Origin: Letharia columbiana
Taxonomy: Eukaryota > Ascomycota > Lecanoromycetes > Lecanorales > Parmeliaceae
Direction of reading: 5' to 3'
Length of the DNA: 64,000 nt
Assembly: GCF_014066305.1 (NCBI RefSeq)
Contig: NW_023501080.1
Coordinates: 1 to 64,000, forward strand
This document shows, piece by piece, positions 58,801-64,000 of the stretch. How positions within the stretch are numbered: the first letter of the stretch is position 1; each line of letters opens with the position of its first letter. Below the pieces are notes generated by a model. That model was not told the DNA's origin. It did not search any database and worked only from the letters and a program-made list of their open reading frames with translations. A program made the translations under genes and the position numbers.

Positions 58801-61197
58801 AATATATAAATAAATAAAATATTAGAAATAAAACGGGATTAATATTTAATATATAAATTCTATCTTCTTACTATAATAGAAACTTATATCGCTTTAATAA
58901 CTTATATCGCTTTAATAATATATCGCTATATTATTTTCGATATTTTAAATTAAAGATTAACTTTTTCTAATTAATATTATAATTAATAATTATATATTTA
59001 AAAGTATATAATAACGCTAATATAGAATTAATATTTAATTTAATTAATTTAAAACTCTAATTAACTTAGCTATTAACGCTTCTCTACTTAATATAATATA
59101 TACTTAATTCGCTTTAATACTACTTATTCGCTATTATACTATTTTAAATATTAGAATTAGAAATTATATTTTTTTAATTAATATTCTAATCGCTAGCTAT
59201 ATTAATAAAAATATATATTAATATCTTAAAATTATTAAATTAATTTTATTAGATATTAATATAGAATTAGAATTTAGCTTAAACGCTTTAATAATTAAAT
59301 TAATTAAATTAATTATTATCTAAATCTCCTATATATAGAAATTAAATCTTTTATCGCGCTAAAACTATTTTTAAATTTTAAAATCTTTCTTATTAATATA
59401 ACTCTCTCTTATTCGAATAATATTATAATATCTTTTACTTAAGCGTTAAAATATTAAAGTATTATATTCTTCGCTTTTAATTAGACAATATCGTCTTTAA
59501 GTTAATATCTTTAATCTTATAAAAATAATAACTAGTTTATTATAGACGAAGGCGAAAAAGAAATAATATCTTCTTTTATTTTTAAAATAGAAGAAGAGAA
59601 GAGAATAAGTAAATTAATCGTAAGCTATACGCGGCTTAATATCTAAGAATAATAAATTAATAAAGTTATAATATTAGAATAAAGAGCTCTTCTTATAATT
59701 AGTAAATATAAAATTAAATAGAAATTAGTTAAATTAATAAGATTATCTTTAATAAGTATACCGCGTATATAAAGAATATCGAAATATACGAAATATATAT
59801 AAAATATAAGAGGGGGCGTATATATATAGCTATAAATATCTAAAATATATTTAAAATATAGAAAGAAGCGCTTATATATAGCTCTACGATATATATTAAT
59901 AAAAAAAAAGTTAACTTCTTTTTCTAATTAGCTTTCTAATTAACGTTTAAACTTAATTTATTTTTAAATAATATTTTATTCTAATAAGATTTTAATTATA
60001 TAATATTAATTAATTCAATAATAAATATTTAATATTATTCTTTTCTAATTCACCCTCTTCTTTCTTAAAAATTCTTTTTATTATTATAATAATTATATTA
60101 TAATATACTCGTTTATTACGATATTATCTATATCTAAAGAAAATAAAATTATTTTCTTTATACTCTATAATTAAATTAAATTAATAATATTATTTTTATA
60201 AAGTAAGTATATATCTAATAGCGCTATATCTCTTAATATAATAATTAATTATAATATTAATTATAATTCGTTAATATATAGTATTATTATCTATTAAAGT
60301 TATTAACTTAATAATTACGAAAATTTAGAAAATTTTTAATAATTTATTAACTACTAATTTAGACTTATTTAAATTATTAAAGCGAAATAAAAATAAGACT
60401 TCGCGAAGATAAAGATTAGAAGATTATATGCGAAGTTTAAGAAATATAGTTATAAATAAGAAAAGTGCGTAATTACGTTAATTATATATATCTAAACTAA
60501 GTAATAAATTAATTATATATATTAATTATATTATTACTAATTAAATTTTAAAGTTTATATATTAAAGAAAATTCGCGAATAGTAGAAATTAATAAACTTA
60601 ATTATTTCTTAAATTATATTTATTTAGATAATAAAGAAGATCTTAATTTATATAGCTTTAAATTCGATTAATTCGCTTTAAATTTAATTCTCTATATTAA
60701 GCGTACTTTAAGAAATTATAAAGATAAAATTAGCGAGCGATTTTAATAATATAACTTACTCTTTAATAATTATAAATAAAGAAAATTACTAATTAATATC
60801 TAGTAACTTAATTATATATATTTTATATAAAAAGAATTACTTTATAATTAAAAGATATATAGCTTTTTAGATAATTACGATAAGATATAAATTTATAAAT
60901 AATAATATAATATTATTAAAGTCTAGACGTAGTTTTTATAAAAAGAAAATATATAATAAATAAAAGAAAAACTATTCTAAGTTAAGAATAAGATATTTTA
61001 ATTATTATTCTATTTATTACGCTTAATTAATAATATTTAACTATTATACTTAATCTAATAACTTTATATATTTTATATTTATAGAATAAAACTTCTTAAA
61101 TTAATTTAAATATAGATATACGCTTATAAAAATACTACTACTTTAATAAAAGAGGCTTCTTATTCTAGAATCTATACTAAATTAAAGATTATATTCC
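52871..61197. repeat. RIP-degraded AT-rich repeat block (right part)
   Basis: Same composition and CA/TG poverty as 37.8-45.9 kb. No genes are readable. A less altered patch lies at about 55340-55600. Otherwise I see only decayed repeats. Confidence 0.8.
55340..55600. other. Patch with retained CA and TG dinucleotides
   Basis: Unlike its surroundings this stretch keeps several CA/TG steps (CCATATCA, TACTGGCC, GATATGGATTC, CCATGAAAT). ATTCCATATCA near 55398 and TGATATGGATT near 55479 are nearly inverted copies, and TAATATTATACC occurs at about 55411 and 55518, so it may be a small separate insertion with partial symmetry. Confidence 0.4.
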
Positions 61198-61657
61198 TAT
61201 ATTCGATAGCTTTAATTTCTATAATTACTATTAATATCGCGATTAAATTTATATAATAATAATACGCCTTTCTTATTAGCGAGTATTTCTATATCTAATA
61301 ACTTTAATTTCTATAATTACTATTAATATCGCGACTAAATTCGTATAATAATAATATATCTTTCTTATTAGCGGGTATTTCTATATTCGATAACTTTAAT
61401 TTCTATAATTACTATTAATATCGCGATTAAATTCATATAGTAATAGCACATCTTTTTTATTAACGGGTATCTCTATATCTAATAACTTTAGTTTCTATAA
61501 TTATTATTAATATCGCGATTAAATTCGTATAATAATAGCACGCCTTTCTTATTAGCGGGTATTTCTACATTCGATAACTTTAATTTCTATAATTATTATT
61601 AATATCGCGATCAAATTCGCATAATAATAGTATATCTTTTTTATTAGCGAGCATATT
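61198..61657. repeat. Five tandem copies of a 92-bp repeat
   Basis: Copies start at 61198, 61290, 61382, 61474 and 61566, exactly 92 bp apart without indels. Each contains TTTCTATAATTA(C/T)TATTAATATCGCGA followed by TAAATTC-type sequence and a TTATTAGCG end. Differences among copies are mainly C/T and A/G substitutions consistent with RIP. Confidence 0.93.
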
Positions 61658-64000
61658 AATAATCGTAAATAGTTAAAATATAATAGAAAATAGTAGGCGA
61701 CTCTTAGTAATATCCAATTTTAAATCTATAGCTTCTTTATCTTATTTAGAAATAAAGATATTTATATTTAGAATTTAAAATAAGTAAATTCTAATATATA
61801 GTTAATAAATATCTAGATATAAATCTTCTAGTACTTCTCGCTAAGCGTTTAACACTTAAAAGAAGAATATTAACCTTTAATTATACTTATATAAATCTTT
61901 CGAAAAAAGCTATATATTAATAAAAAGTCTTAACTTATATTAATTTTAATTATAAAGATAATTATAATTATAATCTTAAATATAATTAGATATATAAGTT
62001 ATAAGACTTATTATTAGCTAGTAAATAAAAAATTAAATTCTATTAATTATTCTATTTAATATCTTATTTATTATAAGAATATAGAGTTATCTTTTAAAAG
62101 CGAAACTTTAAAAATAATAGTTAAATAATATAATATATATATAATATAAAATCTTATAAACTACGCGCTAAAAGGAAAGCTTCGAAATTATAAGATTAAT
62201 TAAAATTTAATAATAATAAATCTTATATAAAGCTTAAGCTATAGCTCGCGTTAGTAATATATAATAAGAATAATAATAGCTAAAAGAATATATTATCTAG
62301 TTTTTATTAATACTTTAATATTACTAAAGTAAAGATAATATTTATTAAAGCGATAGTAGTATTTATTAAAGCGGTAACGGTATTTATTAAAATAGCGGTA
62401 ATATTTAATAAACGCTTTATTATAACGCTTTTAAATAGATTATTACTTCGCGTAATTTAAAATAATATTAGCTTTTTTAAGAAGCTATTAATAATAAATT
62501 AAATATATATTAATTAAGCTCTTTACGCGATTTATCTATATATTAATTTAAAGTTATTAATAAATAAAAAATAAATATATAATTTAACGTTTACGTTATA
62601 CTTTAAATATCGCTATAATAATATTAGATTATTTAAATAAAAGTCTAATATATAAAGAAGATAGTTTTATAATAAAAAGATTAATATAAAAAAGAAAGTC
62701 TTAAAAAAAAGCTTATATATCTATCGCGTATATTAAATATTTAGATTATTTTATATTATCTAGTTTAATTTAAGTATTAATAAATAATACGCTTTCTCTT
62801 CGATTTTAAAGATTTAAGCTTAAGCGAATTATATTTATTAAGCGCTATTATCTAATATAATCTTATCTACTTCTATAATATTTATAATTATTATTATAGC
62901 TTATATAGATTAAAAAATAAGATATCTAAAAGAGCGAGTTAATAAATAATTATTCTTATCTAACTTAATTAAAATAAAACTATTATAACTTATTAAAATT
63001 TTCGCGTATTTCATTTTTATTTTCTTTTCTTTATATAAATAATTATTCTTTTAATTTAAACTCTATAATTAAAATAGTATATAATATATATACTCTTTAT
63101 TTCTAACTTCGATACTTACTAGAATTAATATACTTTTTAATAAAATAAGTATTAATTAAAATTAAGTATAGCTTAGTATTTATAAATATTTATATAAATT
63201 CTTTAATTTCTTTATATATATCTATTAATTTATCTTTTTATAGCGATTAAAGTAGAAGATATTAAATCTAATAATTTATTATAATAAGTATTAAATATTA
63301 ATAATAATAACGATATTAAAAAGTTTTAATATAAATTAATTAGACGACGATTAAGCTCTTAGCTAAAACGAAAAGCGAAGAATAAGCTTAATAAAAATAA
63401 AAATATTAAGAGATCGCGATAGCGAATAAATACGTTTATATTTAAGAAGAAATTAATTAAAAAAGTAAAGAAAGTCGATATCTTAGTTATTAACTATATT
63501 ATAGTCTATAATAAGCGTAAAGCTAGATATATTAATATATCGTAATTAAAATAGAAGTAAACTCTTAAGAAGATTAGATAAAATATAATAGATAAGTAAT
63601 AAATAACTTCTAATTCTAGTTATTATTCTAATAGACTTATATTTTAATAATATTATAAAAAAAAATACGCGAGCGTAATTTAGAGAAAGTCTAGAATTTT
63701 ATTTATCGCGTAAATTATTATATATATAAATAAAGATGAAAGTTTAGATTAGAAGAAAATAAATAATATCGAAGCTAAATAAGATATAAGTATTAAAAAT
63801 AATTCTATTATACGCGTTAATAATTAAATAAACTTTATCTTTTAAGCTACTTAAAAGCGCGATATAAAATTTAATAATAAATTTTATTATAATTTAAATA
63901 TAATAATATTAACGCGTTAACTAATAAGTATTAAGCTATTATAGAAATCTTAAGATATTAAACGCGATTACGTCTAAAAGATAAAATTATAAATCTTTAT
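61658..64000. repeat. RIP-degraded AT-rich repeat block (right end)
   Basis: AT-rich, CA/TG-poor sequence continues to the window edge. I see no gene, no array and no telomeric repeat in it. Confidence 0.75.

Overview
The window looks like a chromosome segment of a filamentous ascomycete (Pezizomycotina). The evidence is short GT-AG introns of about 45-145 bp in nearly every gene, fungus-specific families (SAT4/rhodopsin-like membrane proteins, a FadA-type G-alpha subunit, CsbD-like stress protein, CorA-like protein with a fungal N-terminal region), and a large AT-rich block whose mutations look like repeat-induced point mutation (RIP). I cannot name the species from sequence alone.

Layout. 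Positions 1-6.5 kb are a compact housekeeping segment: EFM7 (protein methyltransferase), a CsbD-like protein, KTI12 (Elongator-associated P-loop protein) and two related F-box proteins with four CxxC motifs. From 6.5 to 20 kb the genes are sparser and partly broken: a truncated amidohydrolase, two SAT4/Pth11-like seven-helix membrane proteins, a cytochrome P450 fragment, a 422-bp hAT-type MITE with perfect 8-bp target duplication, and an intact group I G-alpha gene with a probable GC-AG intron. From 21.7 to 24.4 kb lie a fungal P-loop GTPase-like gene with an apparent 1-bp frameshift and a companion ORF. From 27.7 to 35.4 kb there is a long CorA-like gene split by a 2-kb non-autonomous LTR retroelement; removing the element and one copy of the 11-bp flanking duplication restores the frame, but a second break lies near 33.17 kb.

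From 36.8 to 37.8 kb the sequence is almost pure A with scattered T and C, and may be a base-calling or assembly artefact. From there to the end the DNA is extremely AT-rich with CA and TG dinucleotides almost absent, the expected end state of RIP; no genes can be read. Two diverged copies of one element are recognisable (about 43.8-49.3 kb and 50.0-52.9 kb). The first copy is split by a 2.5-2.7 kb normal-composition island (45.87-48.42 kb) carrying a tandem array, and differences between its repeats are mostly CA-to-TA type. A five-copy 92-bp tandem array lies at 61.2-61.66 kb.

The intact genes do not form an obvious pathway. The nearest thing to a functional neighbourhood is the pair of receptor-like SAT4 proteins a few kb from a G-alpha subunit, and that may be chance. 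I found no convincing new defence or biosynthetic system; the most informative structures are the mobile-element insertions and the RIP landscape. All exon models were drawn by eye from splice signals and frame continuity and have not been tested against transcripts.
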